From Thozetella sp. PMI_491 (lineage: Eukaryota; Ascomycota; Sordariomycetes; Chaetosphaeriales; Chaetosphaeriaceae), in NCBI GenBank assembly GCA_021432635.1, contig MU270041.1, positions 80,408 to 144,407 on the forward strand: a stretch of DNA of 64,000 nt. Reading direction: 5' to 3'. The notes beneath the pieces are model-generated. The model worked only from the letters and a program-made list of their open reading frames with translations, did not search any database and was not told the origin of the DNA. This document shows positions 43,663 through 54,650 of the stretch, one piece after another. Positions within the stretch are counted from its first letter, which is position 1. Every line of letters begins with the position of its first letter. The translations under genes and the position numbers were made by a program.

Positions 43663-44399
43663 CCTGCAATAGGAGGAACCGGCCAAGATTCCTGCAGGCA
43701 TGGTGGATGTGGAAGTGTAATGTGTGTTTTTATCTTGGGGTTCTCTAATCGGGAGGGTATATACGCAGCAACAGCGCCATCGCGGCTTTGAGCAGAGGGA
43801 CAGGCCCAAATGCCGGCGGCAAACAATGCTTTCACTTTCCTGTTGCATTTCAACCATTGTTGCATCGAGGCTCTCCCTTGGCTTTTGCTACAGCTCCGAG
43901 CGAGCATATGCCGGCAAGTGCCGACGTACGGATATCATTCAACAAGGTGTGGTTCCAAGGACGATTGCATCCGGTATTTGGTGCCACAAACGTTTGTGCG
44001 CCAGTCAGAATACGCTATTTCATTTTTGCTATAGCTGGCATGAGGTAATGCCCAGCCACGGAGACAGTGATGATATCACCGACAGTGCTGGGGCTAGCAG
44101 ATTTTCAGGGACAGGGGCCCGTTTTGGCGGGGCCATGCAGCTCGCACAGCGGGCCAATGACGCCAACGACCCTGGATTTGTACCTGAGAGCAGAGGCAAA
44201 GCTACCTAACTAGCCTGAAGTTGTACGAATAGCAGCCGATCATTTCGTTGCCCTGTCGTCTTTTTCAAAGTGTTGCGGCTGTCCCGAGATGCAGAGACCA
44301 GCCAGTTGCTAGGTTATATGAACCTCGCAGTAATCCCGCCGAGTACTCCGTAATTTTGCTCTTTTCCTAGTCGAACAATCTTTTTCCGGACGGCTCACG
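43663..44399. other. Intergenic
   Basis: About 740 bp between two genes on the same strand. It has short frames only and serves as the promoter of the phosphatase gene. Confidence 0.5.
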
Positions 44400-45818
44400 A
44401 TGACGGCGGCATTTCTGCAGTGGGCATGCCTTGTGGGGCTCCCACTCGCTCACGCGACTGCCCTCTACTCGACATACAACTTCAACCCCCTGGAACATCT
44501 CGCCGGCGTCGCCCCATACTTCGAACCACAGGATCCCCCTACAGACCCAGCCGCTCCACAGGGATGCACGCCGTCTCGTGCGGCATATCTCGTACGACAT
44601 GCCGCCATCTACGCCAACGACTTTGACTACGAAGAGTATATCGAGCCATTCATCTCCAAGTGGAAGAACCACACCTCTATCGACTGGTCTAAGATTCCGT
44701 CTCTGAGCTTTCTTGCACGTTGGAGTCCGCCTATCACGGAGGCTGAGCAGGAGCTACTCACGCGGGTTGGGAAGCTGGAGGCAACGCAGCTAGGCGTCAG
44801 CCTTTCGTTTCGATATCCAAACTTGAAGCTGCCGCAGCGCGTGTGGACGTCCTCGGCCGAGCGTACCTACGAGTCTGCCAAGGCCTTGATCCGTGGCTTC
44901 GAACTAGACGACAACACTATCAATCTCGTGTCGGTCTACGAGTCCGAAAGTGGCGGTGCAGATACCCTGACACCCTACAAGAGCTGTCCGGCGTATTCAT
45001 CCTCAGCGGGCAGCAAGCAGTCGTCCAAATACTTGGACATTTTCACTCGCCCGATCCGTGCACGGCTTAATGCTCTGGCCCCTGGTTTCAACTTTACCGC
45101 CGAGGATGTATACGGCATGATGGAGCTTTGCGGGTACGAATCTGTGATCCGCGGCGGCTCTCCCTTCTGCGATACCGACCTCTTTTCCCCGGACGATTGG
45201 CTCGGCTGGGAGTATACGGCCGATGTGCAGTATCACTATAATGTCGGCTATGGCAGCGAGGCGTCAGGCGTGATCGGCCTGCCATGGGTCAATGCCACTG
45301 CGAACCTGCTGTTGGCCGCGGACGGGAGCCCGGACGTACAGGATCTCTATGTCAGCTTCACTCACCGCGAGTTGCCGCCCACAGTTCTCGTAGCACTTGG
45401 TCTTTTCAATAACTCGGCATGGGGAGGCAGTGCAGCCTCTATCAACGACACGATGCCGCTAGAAAGAATTAACTACAAACGAGCATGGAAGAGCTCGCAT
45501 GTGCTCCCGTTTCTGACAAACATAGCACTGGAGAAGTTGAATTGCACCGGAAACTACGGGTTTGACGACGGCGACTACTACAGGATACTTGTCAACAGCG
45601 CACCGCAGGAGCTGCCAGACTGTGGGGATGGACCGGGCACAAGCTGTTCTAGAAAGGGGTTCGAGACGTTCTTGAACGACCGCGTGTCGCTGCTGAAAGG
45701 GTTCTCGGATCGATGCGGCGTGGATTACAAGAATTCAACGGATGTGCTAAGCATCTATACCGACCCTGCGGTGGGCAATGGCACCGTTGTCGGCAAGCGG
45801 CAGATGGGGCAGTTATAA
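44400..45818 (+). CDS. Secreted histidine acid phosphatase family protein (MINPP/phytase-like) with altered RHG motif
   Basis: Single exon, 472 residues, with a signal peptide (MTAAFLQWACLVGLPLAHAT). The catalytic histidine region reads YLVRHAAIYAND: the family motif R-H-G-x-R-x-P keeps R66 and H67, but the Gly, second Arg and Pro are Ala68, Ile70 and Ala72. The proton-donor motif is T-H322-R-E324, closer to the H-A-E of MINPP1 than to the H-D of classical phytases. Seven or more N-glycosylation sequons and paired cysteines (C249-type positions, CGDGPGTSC) fit an extracellular enzyme. Known members remove phosphate from phytate or other monoesters. Whether this one is active is uncertain; the rest of the fold, including RVWTSSAERTYESA, looks well kept. 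Confidence 0.85.
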   Translation: MTAAFLQWACLVGLPLAHATALYSTYNFNPLEHLAGVAPYFEPQDPPTDPAAPQGCTPSRAAYLVRHAAIYANDFDYEEYIEPFISKWKNHTSIDWSKIPSLSFLARWSPPITEAEQELLTRVGKLEATQLGVSLSFRYPNLKLPQRVWTSSAERTYESAKALIRGFELDDNTINLVSVYESESGGADTLTPYKSCPAYSSSAGSKQSSKYLDIFTRPIRARLNALAPGFNFTAEDVYGMMELCGYESVIRGGSPFCDTDLFSPDDWLGWEYTADVQYHYNVGYGSEASGVIGLPWVNATANLLLAADGSPDVQDLYVSFTHRELPPTVLVALGLFNNSAWGGSAASINDTMPLERINYKRAWKSSHVLPFLTNIALEKLNCTGNYGFDDGDYYRILVNSAPQELPDCGDGPGTSCSRKGFETFLNDRVSLLKGFSDRCGVDYKNSTDVLSIYTDPAVGNGTVVGKRQMGQL

Positions 45819-46253
45819 GATACCAAAGACTTCATGACAACGATGGCTGCGAGTGCGCATCCATAGATACATATGTAATGCTAAAACCAACACACTTTCC
45901 TCAATAATTACATCCTCATTACGTCCTCTTCAAAGCCTCCCCGGGTAACCATCGAGATGATTTTCTCTTTGGCGTTGGACATACAAATCATCGATTTAGA
46001 AACTTGCTCAGACAACCAGTGGGTGAAGCAGTTTGCCCCCCAAGCTGCTATCCAATCAGACCACCTGCTGCGCCTGGACCGGCTTCCCGGGCGGTTTCAG
46101 AGCGCCGACGTCATGAAGTGGGCACCGCCAAGGACGGGACCGAAATCCACCTAACATGTCAAGAAGAGGGGACAAAGCAGCGATCTATCTGGTACGCATC
46201 TTGTTGGTAATAGGACAAAGATCTGGCCTCAGGTCAAGGCAATTTCATCAGCC
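45819..46253. other. Intergenic
   Basis: About 435 bp between the phosphatase and GH64 genes, same strand. No signal-peptide exon for the GH64 gene is evident here. Confidence 0.5.
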
Positions 46254-47420
46254 ATGCCGGACTCTCTTGAAATACAGCTTCAAAACCAAACCACCTCGTC
46301 CGCCGTCTATGCATACATTACCGGAATCGCCCTTCAGCATCACGGCGCCCGCGCCCTCATCAAAGCAAACGGCCACGACGTATACTTCCCAACCAGCCCC
46401 GCCAAGATCCTCCAGCCGCTGCAGGAAGACTGCGCAATTCCACTAGGCCCACCCGGCAGCACCGTCACTGTCCGCATTCCCCAGTTCGCTGGCGGTCGCA
46501 TCTGGTTCAGCCGCAACGCCAAGCTCACCTTCTTGCTCAACCCGGGCCCAGCTCTCGTAGAACCTTCCGTGCTGAATCCCACGGATCCAAACGCCAACGT
46601 CGACTTCACCTTTGCCGAGTTTACCCTCAACCACGACCAGCTGTTTGCCAACATCAGCTATGTGGACTTTGTGTCTCGCCTACCCGTGTCTCTGACTCTG
46701 CAAGAGCCGGGAGGTGGCGTGCAACATGTCTCCGGGATGCCGGAAGATGGGCTGCTGAGGATCTGTGATGGGCTGAGGCGCCAGGCGGCCCAAGACGGAA
46801 AGCCATGGGACAAACTGATCGTCCAACGGGCGGGCGATGCCCTTGGGCCCCTAAGGATCCTAAATCCGACGCACGGCAACGCAGTCGGCGCCAACTTCGC
46901 GGGGTACTACGAGCCGTTCGTCGAGGAGGTTTGGCAAAAATACCATCCTCATCACGGCAGCCGTAAACTGAAAATCAATACGCAAGCCGCACACGGCGTC
47001 CTGGAGGGAGCCGTTCATCCGGACCACGGCGAGCTGGTTGTCGGCAACGAGCGATTTGCGAAGCCGTCCACGGCCGACATCCTCGGCTGCAACAGCGGGC
47101 CGTTCGTGACGGGACCATCGCCAGCCCGGAATGCCATCATCCCACGCCTCGCCGCCGCGTTTCTGAGAACGAGTTTGGCTGCTGCTGAAGAGCACCCATC
47201 GCACCCGGAGACATTCTACCGACGAGATCCAACGAACCACTACGCGAGGCTAGTGCATGAAGCGAATCTTGATGGAAAGGGGTACGCATTTGCTTATGAC
47301 GATGTGCAACCGGATGGTGGTGTGGACCAATCGGGAAAGGTGAATGCCGGGGCACCAGCGGCGTTTATCGTTGCTGTGGGCGGCCGCAATGCGTATGTTG
47401 GGGATAGGCTGCCTGGCTGA
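46254..47420 (+). CDS. GH64 beta-1,3-glucanase-like protein
   Basis: Single exon, 388 residues. The family pattern is clear: the opening MPDSLEIQLQNQTTSSAVYA, then YITGIALQHHGARALIKANG, the thaumatin-like strand GGRIWFSRNAKLTFLLNPGP, then DFTFAEFTLNHDQLFANIS and YVDFVSRLPVSL, and the C-terminal FNDVQ-type segment seen as YAFAYDDVQPDGG. GH64 enzymes cut laminaripentaose or similar units from beta-1,3-glucan. No signal peptide is present at this start, which I believe is common in fungal members. The enzyme may therefore act inside the cell or leave unconventionally. It could serve wall remodelling or use of foreign fungal glucan. Confidence 0.9.
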   Translation: MPDSLEIQLQNQTTSSAVYAYITGIALQHHGARALIKANGHDVYFPTSPAKILQPLQEDCAIPLGPPGSTVTVRIPQFAGGRIWFSRNAKLTFLLNPGPALVEPSVLNPTDPNANVDFTFAEFTLNHDQLFANISYVDFVSRLPVSLTLQEPGGGVQHVSGMPEDGLLRICDGLRRQAAQDGKPWDKLIVQRAGDALGPLRILNPTHGNAVGANFAGYYEPFVEEVWQKYHPHHGSRKLKINTQAAHGVLEGAVHPDHGELVVGNERFAKPSTADILGCNSGPFVTGPSPARNAIIPRLAAAFLRTSLAAAEEHPSHPETFYRRDPTNHYARLVHEANLDGKGYAFAYDDVQPDGGVDQSGKVNAGAPAAFIVAVGGRNAYVGDRLPG

Positions 47421-47590
47421 ACCAATCCAGCAACTCAGTCATCTCGTTTGAAAAGGGAAGATAGCTATAGCACTGATCGGGATAAGAGAAAGCGCGATAA
47501 TGAATAAACCACTTGGCGGAGCTCTAGACTCGAGTTTCATTGACTACCTAGGAGCTAGCTTCCTTGGCATTTCTAAGTGCCCACCTACCG

Positions 47591-49460
47591 TCACAGCACA
47601 TACCGAAACGAAATATGGTAATCCTGGACGTGTTCAAGCGTAAGGCGCTCGGAAATATGCGGATGGACCTCGCCCCTCTCTGCTAGCTCTCTCTCGAGGC
47701 GGTCTCTCTTGATATTCTGCGCTCTCATAAAGAAGTACGCCCCGAGGCAGCACACGATGGCCAGGAGATTGAAGGCGAGAACGACGGAGTGGCCCTTGAT
47801 GAAGCGCGGCGGCGTGTCGTAGATCCTAGTGCCCATTATAGCCCATACTTGGCCCACGGTCTCGGCCACTGGCCAAGTCGCGGCGCGCTTGGTATAGCCA
47901 CCAGTGTTGATGAGCATCCAGACCGGGACGAGAATAATAGGGACATAGCACGCTATTCAGGGTAAGCAGGCCTCTCCATAGTCAAGGAACTAGAGGCCAG
48001 CATACCTGCAGTAACTAGCACGCTAGCAATGATGCCGGCCACCGGGTGGTTGGTGGTAAGCAGGATAATGTATCCGGTGGCGCCCATCGTGTAGGCGGCT
48101 AGAAGGAACGGTGCCTTCCGGTTCAGCTTATCCGACAAAATGCCGAAGGTTAAGACGGCAGCAAACGCGAAAGCATAAGGGATGATGGAGAAAAGCTGCG
48201 TGTGCACTATGTGCAAGAGTCAGCAGCTATATCTCAGGCACGGAGCATGTAAGGCATACAAGTTGAGTATCCAAACTGGTTGATGAAGGTGGGAAGAAAG
48301 GCGCCGACATTGGATACTCCAAGCACGGCTGCGCCCTGGCAGACCGCAAAGAGATAGGTCTTGGGGTCCTTGAAGACGGCCAAGAGCTGAGCTGGCTTGA
48401 ACTTCTCGCCACGCGTATTGAACTCTTCGCGTCCATTAGCGCACATACACCCGGGGAAGAGGAGCCTGGAAGCGCTCACGAGAGAATCTATCGGCTGCAA
48501 TTACAATGTTCTCGCGCGAAAAGTACCAATGCTTCTTGCCCTCATCGGAGCGCTTGAGCAGGTCGTCGGGATAGCGAGGTAGCAAGATCAAGATGATTAT
48601 CCCGCCACCAATGGCAACGATGCCCTCAATCAGGAAGAGCCACCCCCATGGGCGAAATTGCGTCTCGGATGCCATGTCGGCACCGATTCCATACGCAATC
48701 AGACCGCCGAAGGACCCCGACAGCGTTGCAAAAGAGTAATACCAACCTGACTAGGGTTAGCAAGGAGAACCAATACCAATTACGAGGGAGCAGGGTTGTA
48801 TGGTATACCGTTTCGCGTGGCAATTTCGTCTCTTTTGAACCAAAGGCTGGTATACAGGTTGATGGTCTGGACGAAAGCCTGGCCCATGCCTAACAATGTC
48901 CGCAGTACCATAACAGTAGCGTAGCTATTGGCGCGGGACTGGATGCATGTGATGGTGCCCCAGAAGATGGCGCCGAAGGCCAGCGAATAATGCGGTTTGA
49001 GGATACGGTTGGTTAGGTTCACCGGAAACATTGCCGCAATGTATCCCACCCCTGGAGTGATCCGTGGTTAGTATAAGAGCGCGCTCAGTCTCACTCGGCG
49101 AAGGCACTTACACATCATGGTGATGCAGTTGAAGAACTGCTCGTCTGTCATCTTCAGGTCAGTCTGGAAGCCCATGATCCTTGCATTTCCGATACTGTTC
49201 CGGTCCTGTAGATCGTCAGTCACGGTCTCAGCCAGGACTTCGCAGCTGGTTGGGCGAGGAGATACCAAGTAGGCCACAAAGTAGGCGAGCGCCGCGAGAG
49301 GAAGGATGAGAAGATCAGCCTTCCGCAGCAAGGCACGCTCTTCCGGAGACTTGACATTATGAAGGTGGGACTGGGCGATATGATTGGTGTCGTTTTCTGC
49401 CACCCCCTTTTCGCCCTGCTCATGGACAGACTCGAGCGTATCGATGTTCGGTTTATCCAT
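47591..49460 (-). CDS. MFS permease, allantoate-permease family (copy B)
   Basis: Seven exons: 49460-49266, 49205-49112, 49051-48809, 48746-48480, 48424-48260, 48206-48006 and 47952-47591. The six introns are 53-62 nt, one with a perfect TACTAAC branch point, and the product is 508 residues. The first intron (60 nt) is in frame without a stop, so unspliced reading would break the first helix block. Joined, it reads YFVAYLDRNSIGNARIMGFQ, the family hallmark. Further blocks are GWYYSFATLSGSFGGLIAYG and AVFKDPKTYLFAVCQGAAVL. The family imports organic anions, vitamins or ureides. Exon structure and sequence differ strongly from copy A, so this is a different subfamily. It is divergent from the cupin gene. 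Confidence 0.9.
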
Positions 49461-50535
49461 GTTTCTAGCTACAACAAAGGATATAAGGAGATCAAGAGAG
49501 AATTTCCAGGATAACCAACAAGATTTAGAGCTTAAAAAGAATTAAGTAAGTAAGGTAGGGGAGGAAGGGAGGGGAGGTGGGCATCGTTATGGTCAGGGTA
49601 CGGGTTAGCCACCGGTGATCTTCGGCGTCGATATGCTGCTATCCAGCACCATGGGCATGGAGCATGGGAGTCGGCAGAAACAGGAAAGGATCGCCGAGGA
49701 GAAAGACACCAATCCCGCCCCGCCGCTTTGATCCTCTGCATCAGAGGTAGCATTTGTATCTATCTTAGACGATCAAGAACTTCGCAGCGTAGTCATAAGC
49801 ACTTGGACTATGTAGCAGAAGAAGATGCATAGAAAAATATGATACAAAGATTTGGCTGAGGGGACTCATTTGGTAGGCAATAAATCTCCCGAAAGTAACT
49901 ACCAAGACAAGTTCTTCATACTCCAAGTGTTGTCTCCAAGGCCGGCCAGTGGACTAGCTAATGGCCGTCCACTCTCTGCGGGGAATAGTCCGGGGTAGGC
50001 TCCCCGCAATCACTGAGGCAGCCTTGGCAGCCGTAGCTATACTTCTCGGGTATAAGTGAATGGGTCGAACAGGTGCACCCCCTGTAACTCAGCAGAAGCA
50101 GAGCCTGAGTGTGGAGGAGGGACTTTGGGGAAGCTAGTGCGCAAGCAATTTCTCGGCGACGTACGGCGAAGCTTCCCCGCCCCAGAGCGCCGATCCTCTT
50201 AGACTAATAGCCGGTATCCGTGAGCTGTATGGCCTGGGGTACAACACCTGCGCGATGACTGGTATCTTAGTCGAGCAGCGTCAAGGCAACCGGGGTATCA
50301 ATGCCCCACGGGATGCGCTCCTTGAGTCTCAGCTCTGGTGTCTAGTCTCGGGTTACTCCGGCGAACACATGCCGGATACGTCACTCTCAATGATAAGGAA
50401 TCGACATCGGGCCTCCTTTAACATGGCTTATGCCCGGCGTATCCCCCCAGTCTTCGGATATATGCCGCCCTCCCGAACCGACTGACCGCCCAGGGAACGC
50501 AATTCACACAGACAAGCCCTCTCCAGACCCCCTCC
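49461..50535. promoter_or_regulatory. Divergent intergenic region, MFS B and cupin
   Basis: About 1.1 kb between two divergent starts. A short plus-strand frame at 50255-50485 is not convincing. It contains both promoters; I recognise no specific operator. Confidence 0.4.
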
Positions 50536-51154
50536 ATGGCCCCAGCAACGTTTCGCCGTGTCATCACGGGCCACGACGCCGACGGCAAGTCCGTTTTCAC
50601 TCATGACGGCCAGGTGGAGAGCGTAGACCCAAAGACCAAGAAGCCGGCCGAGAACCCTGATGCGCCGACCATCACGCTGATACACCGGACAACGGGTTGG
50701 CCGGTCACTAACCAGGGTGGCGAGGACGAGCTGGATATTGCGAACCTCCAGAGAACAAAGCCGGACGGGACGCTCAAGGGTGTGGTGTGCGAGGTTGTCA
50801 CCATGCCTCCGTCTAAGGAGGGTGCCGCTGCGTTTCCCCCGCACCGTAACACGAGCATGGACTACGGCGTTGTCATCAGCGGCGCAGTGACACTTGTACT
50901 TGACAACGGCGTCGAGAAGACCATGAAGGTCGGCGATGTATATATTCAACGGTGACTACTCTACAGCCCTCGATTCTGGGAGTAGATATGACTGACCATT
51001 CTGGCGCTGCAGAGGCACTATGCACTCCTGGAAGAATGCTTCTACTACGGAGCCGTGTAGTTTTATGACGGTAATTCTACCATCACAAGACGTCAAGATA
51101 GAAAAGACGGGCGAAGTGTTTGGGGCAACCAAGTTGCCGGGCCTTACAGAATAG
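50536..51154 (+). CDS. Single-domain cupin protein
   Basis: Exons are 50536-50951 and 51013-51154; the 61-nt intron has donor GTGACT, branch CTGAC and acceptor CTGCAG. The product is 185 residues. The opening FRRVITGHDADGKSVFTHDG is typical of small fungal cupins found near oxidative gene clusters. The cupin barrel is in the second half: VTMPPSKEGAAAFPPHRNTS (first His of the metal site), DYGVVISGAVTLVLDNG, then KVGDVYIQRGTMHSWKNAS (second motif, completed only by splicing). Without the second exon the last strands and the second metal-site His are lost. Function could be a dioxygenase, isomerase or binding protein. It lies between an MFS permease and the M61-like pseudopeptidase. Confidence 0.85.
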
Positions 51155-51210
51155 AACATCAAATTATCCGCTAAGAGATCATGTCGTGCACTCGCGAACC
51201 AAGAGATCCT

Positions 51211-52925
51211 CTACTTGCTCTCCTTGGGGTAGGATTGCCACAGCCGGGCCTTGGCCGTGCCTCGGGGCCAATACTCAATGTTGACTTCTTGCCCGTCTCG
51301 CTCGATCTTGAGCTTGAACTTCTCCTGGAAGTGAAAGATGCATAACCAGGGACGAGAGTGCCACTTCACCACGTCGCCATTCTGCAGCCCCGCCTCGGCC
51401 GCGCGGGAGCCTTCCACGACGCCGGACACTACGCCTGCGTCCAGGCTCGCGCGGTCGAAGCCGAAGTCTAGCACCTCTTGCTCTACAGGGTCGATGCCTT
51501 CGAATGCTGTTGAAAACGCGTCTAGGTACATTGGCTCGCCGTTGACCATGTCTTTGAGGTGTTGCGTCGCGGTCTCCTCGCCGATCCACTTGGCGATATA
51601 GGAAATCCAGTCGCGGGCCTGGAGCTTCTCACCGTTTCGGCGCCGCACCGATATGTCTGCGATAATCTCGTCAATGGGGCGCAGAACCCCGGCGTTCTGA
51701 TCTTTAGAGGCCCACCGCGAGAGGGCGTCCATGCGGAATATGTAAATGCCTCCTCGCAGCCACATGCCGGCATCGGCGTACCAGTCGCCGGCTTCGTCGG
51801 GGAAGTCCTTAATGGGCTTATCAAGCAGAGGACTGGTGAAGTAGCCCGATAGAACTCCGTTCAGCGTGTCACGGAAGTAGTGCGGCGTGCGCTGACCGAA
51901 CCTGTAGGGAAGATAGATCGAGTATAGGGTAGCGAAGCCTATCGTGATAGCCTCAATTAGTATGGCCTCCCGAGTGGTGTGGCACAGCATATCCAAAACT
52001 CACCCTTTGTGAACCAGTCGTTGCGCGTTCCGTCATCCTCTGGGTCCAGTTGCGCCCAGGTGCTGATCATACTTCTGTTCAAGAGGCGCACAAGGTCATA
52101 GTCCGCTTCATCCTTGGCATCCTCGGCGTACTGTATCAGACTGCTGCTGTCCACTACCTGCGCTTCTAGTCCCTTTGGAACTTGAGAGAAGAAGACCCTA
52201 TAGCTTCCGGCTTCGTCACGGAAGAACGCCGAGAGGCGGGGGAACATCTTGAGGTTGAAGTCCTTGACAGCGTCCAAGCTAGGAGGGAGCGGCCCCAGCC
52301 AGTAGGCACCGCACTGCCCAGCTGGGGGCGCCGGTGTCTCGCCTCCTTCGAGTGTCTCGGCGAGTACGCTTTCGACCGGACCGACCATGTATACAGAGTT
52401 GAGGAGAATATCAGCCGCGCCTGCCTTGGAGACCAGCTCTGGACCTTCCCCGAAAGTCCAGACAGCCTTCGTGCCCGCAGGGACCGAGGTCAGATCCCAT
52501 ATCACCCCAACCCGGTATATAGTGCTAGGTAGAGCGAGACGAGGGAGGAACGCCTTTCCGATGCCGACTAGCCCGCCATGGCTTTGACGCAGCGCTCCTT
52601 TCGAGGCTAGCTTGTCGTCAGACGCAACCCCGGCAACAGAGAGGCGAATAGTTACTCTGCCGCTCGTGGGACGCTCTGCTCGCCATCCCGCATCCCCTGT
52701 AGCTCCCTCCGCGGGGTCGGCCACGAGCCTAAGAGCACCGGCCTCGTCCTCCACAGCAAAAGTACCACCGAACTCCTGGTTGGCGTAGAAGAGAGTAGCT
52801 CCTCCCTCGAGGCCAGGCTCCGGTATATCAAGCGCAGCCGCGAGGCCGGTTAAGGCTCCTGTGCCGCTAGGGCCAGAGGACGGCGTAAGGCGGAGGGTAA
52901 GCTGAGTCACTGGAGATGAGGCCAT
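51211..52925 (-). CDS. M61-like pseudopeptidase, cytosolic (copy B, zinc site lost)
   Basis: Exons are 52925-52004 and 51938-51211; the 65-nt intron has donor GTGAGT, branch TACTAAT and acceptor GATAG, and the product is 549 residues. The joined sequence WFTKGFATLYSIYLPYRFGQ is the M61 helix that normally carries the third zinc ligand as W-x-x-E-G; here that residue is K307. The HExxH helix aligns as RLLNRSMISTWAQLD, so His, Glu and His are R284, S285 and S288. The C-terminal PDZ-like part is kept (VVSGVVEGSRAAEAGLQNGD). There is no signal peptide. The open frame and splice sites are intact, so it looks like a working gene for a non-catalytic protein. It is convergent with the cupin gene, with only 56 bp between stops. 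Confidence 0.85.
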
Positions 52926-54650
52926 TGTGCGTGCAGTTTAGCCGCAACCTTCCAAAGTAGACAGAGAGCTTGTATATAATTGTATTTGTAACTGAGTATG
53001 TAGTGTGCAAGAAGCTTTAGAGTGCGATGTCGTCCATAACCTGGCTCTGGATTAAGCACTTAGAGGACCTTTATATAAGTAAGGCAGATGGACTTCCAAC
53101 CAAGGAAGCCGAGATCCCCACGTCAGGCTACGGCTAGGATACAGCGGCATAAGACCGTGAGGTAGATTCGCAAAGATTGAATCAGCTACATCAAACTAGT
53201 TCGTATTCCGCATTATGACTCACTTCATGATGCTGTAGATAGGATGGTTGGTTGACAGCAGAGGATGTAAGTTGAGGTCACTGTGTCCTGATGAACGGTG
53301 CGACTCAATATATGCGTATTCTGGCGGAGCTAGGCTGTTTGAGATGCTTAACCCCTCTAGGTAATGCTCGCCTTGCTTCTTAGGGCCGCCTAGATAGGCT
53401 CTACCCCGAAGTATGTAAACGTGTTATAAAAGGACCAATCGAACTTGCCCCTAAGCTCGGCTTCTAGCGGCGCGCTCGGCGGCTTCAATCCGGGTTTGCC
53501 AAAGAAATGCCCCGAGGGGAATTTACTAGCTGCCGTGTTACTATGGAACTTGTTATAGTGGGCCGACGCCTGCGGGGAAGAGCTGCTCGAAAAGAAGATG
53601 CCAAGTCGCAAACTTGGATACTTGATCAGGTAGGGTCGCCGCTTCACCTATCCTCGGTCCTGATGTAAAATCGACTGCGAAACCCCCATAATTATGAGTG
53701 GATTAAACGATGGGATCTGACGACACTAGCCAGAAGCAGTACTTAACAGAGCCCAAATAGCTTGTATGTCACGAGAAATCCAAGCGCTGAGCTAATGGGC
53801 TATTTACGCGTATTGGCAAGGCCGAGGACATAGCTGAAGTGAGACCGATGACACAACCTTTGACGCTTGGTCAAGGCTACCTAGTCCCATCCTACCCCAA
53901 GTGCGCCGACGGGCGGATGTTGGATGCCGAGGCCAGTACGGTCGATGGCATCAGCGTCGCGAGATGTGGTATGCCGTAGTCCTCGGCAAGAAGCGACCAA
54001 GTGAGGAGACGGGTTCGGGCTGAGCGCCGATCTACACTTCTTTCTCTTAGCGCATGCCAACCGTGCATTAAGCCTCGCCTTGGGGGTATATCGGCCGCCT
54101 AGGGGTAATAATACACAGCTCCCACGTATTCCGGAGCACAACCACCAAGTTTGACGGCGCCGGTACGAACACGAGATGGCAGTCCGAAGAGTGCAGCGGC
54201 CGCATCTACCTCCGCGTCGTAGCGACCAACTTTATCGCCAAACTGATGTCGATCCCCCGGGGTGTCCTTCCCCATCTGGCAACACGGCAGGCTCCAAGGG
54301 GTTCTCCATTGCTGAACCTCTTCCATCACAGCGTAGCCACGAGACGGATAGACCAGTGGCGAGGTGGCGTAGCTGCCCGCATCACTTGGACCTCGGGGAG
54401 AAGAAGTCTAAGGCCATGGCAATGGACGGTTCATGTGATGTGGACAGCGCCGAGCTTCCGTGCAGCGCCCAAGACTATGTCTGGGATGCCATATAAGATG
54501 GACGTCCTCTCCGGAGGTTTCTCAAGCATCCTTGAGCATAGCGCCTCGGTCAAGCATATGCCGTGATCTGTGCCTTACATATCGCCAACATCTTTAGCAG
54601 GGTCCCCTGAGCAAGCCGTTAGATCGACAGTGAAAAAGCAGGAAGGAGCA
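52926..54650. other. Divergent intergenic region, nothing firm
   Basis: About 1.7 kb. Minus-strand frames at 53390-53647 and 53881-54141 and plus-strand frames at 54176-54566 are open but unrecognised and lack clear splice partners. They could be gene remnants. It contains the promoters of the pseudopeptidase and the BBE-like gene. Confidence 0.4.

Noticed and set aside
53390-54566. Several 80-106-codon frames on both strands
   Set aside because: Unrecognised, mutually overlapping, no paired splice sites; at most they are gene remnants.
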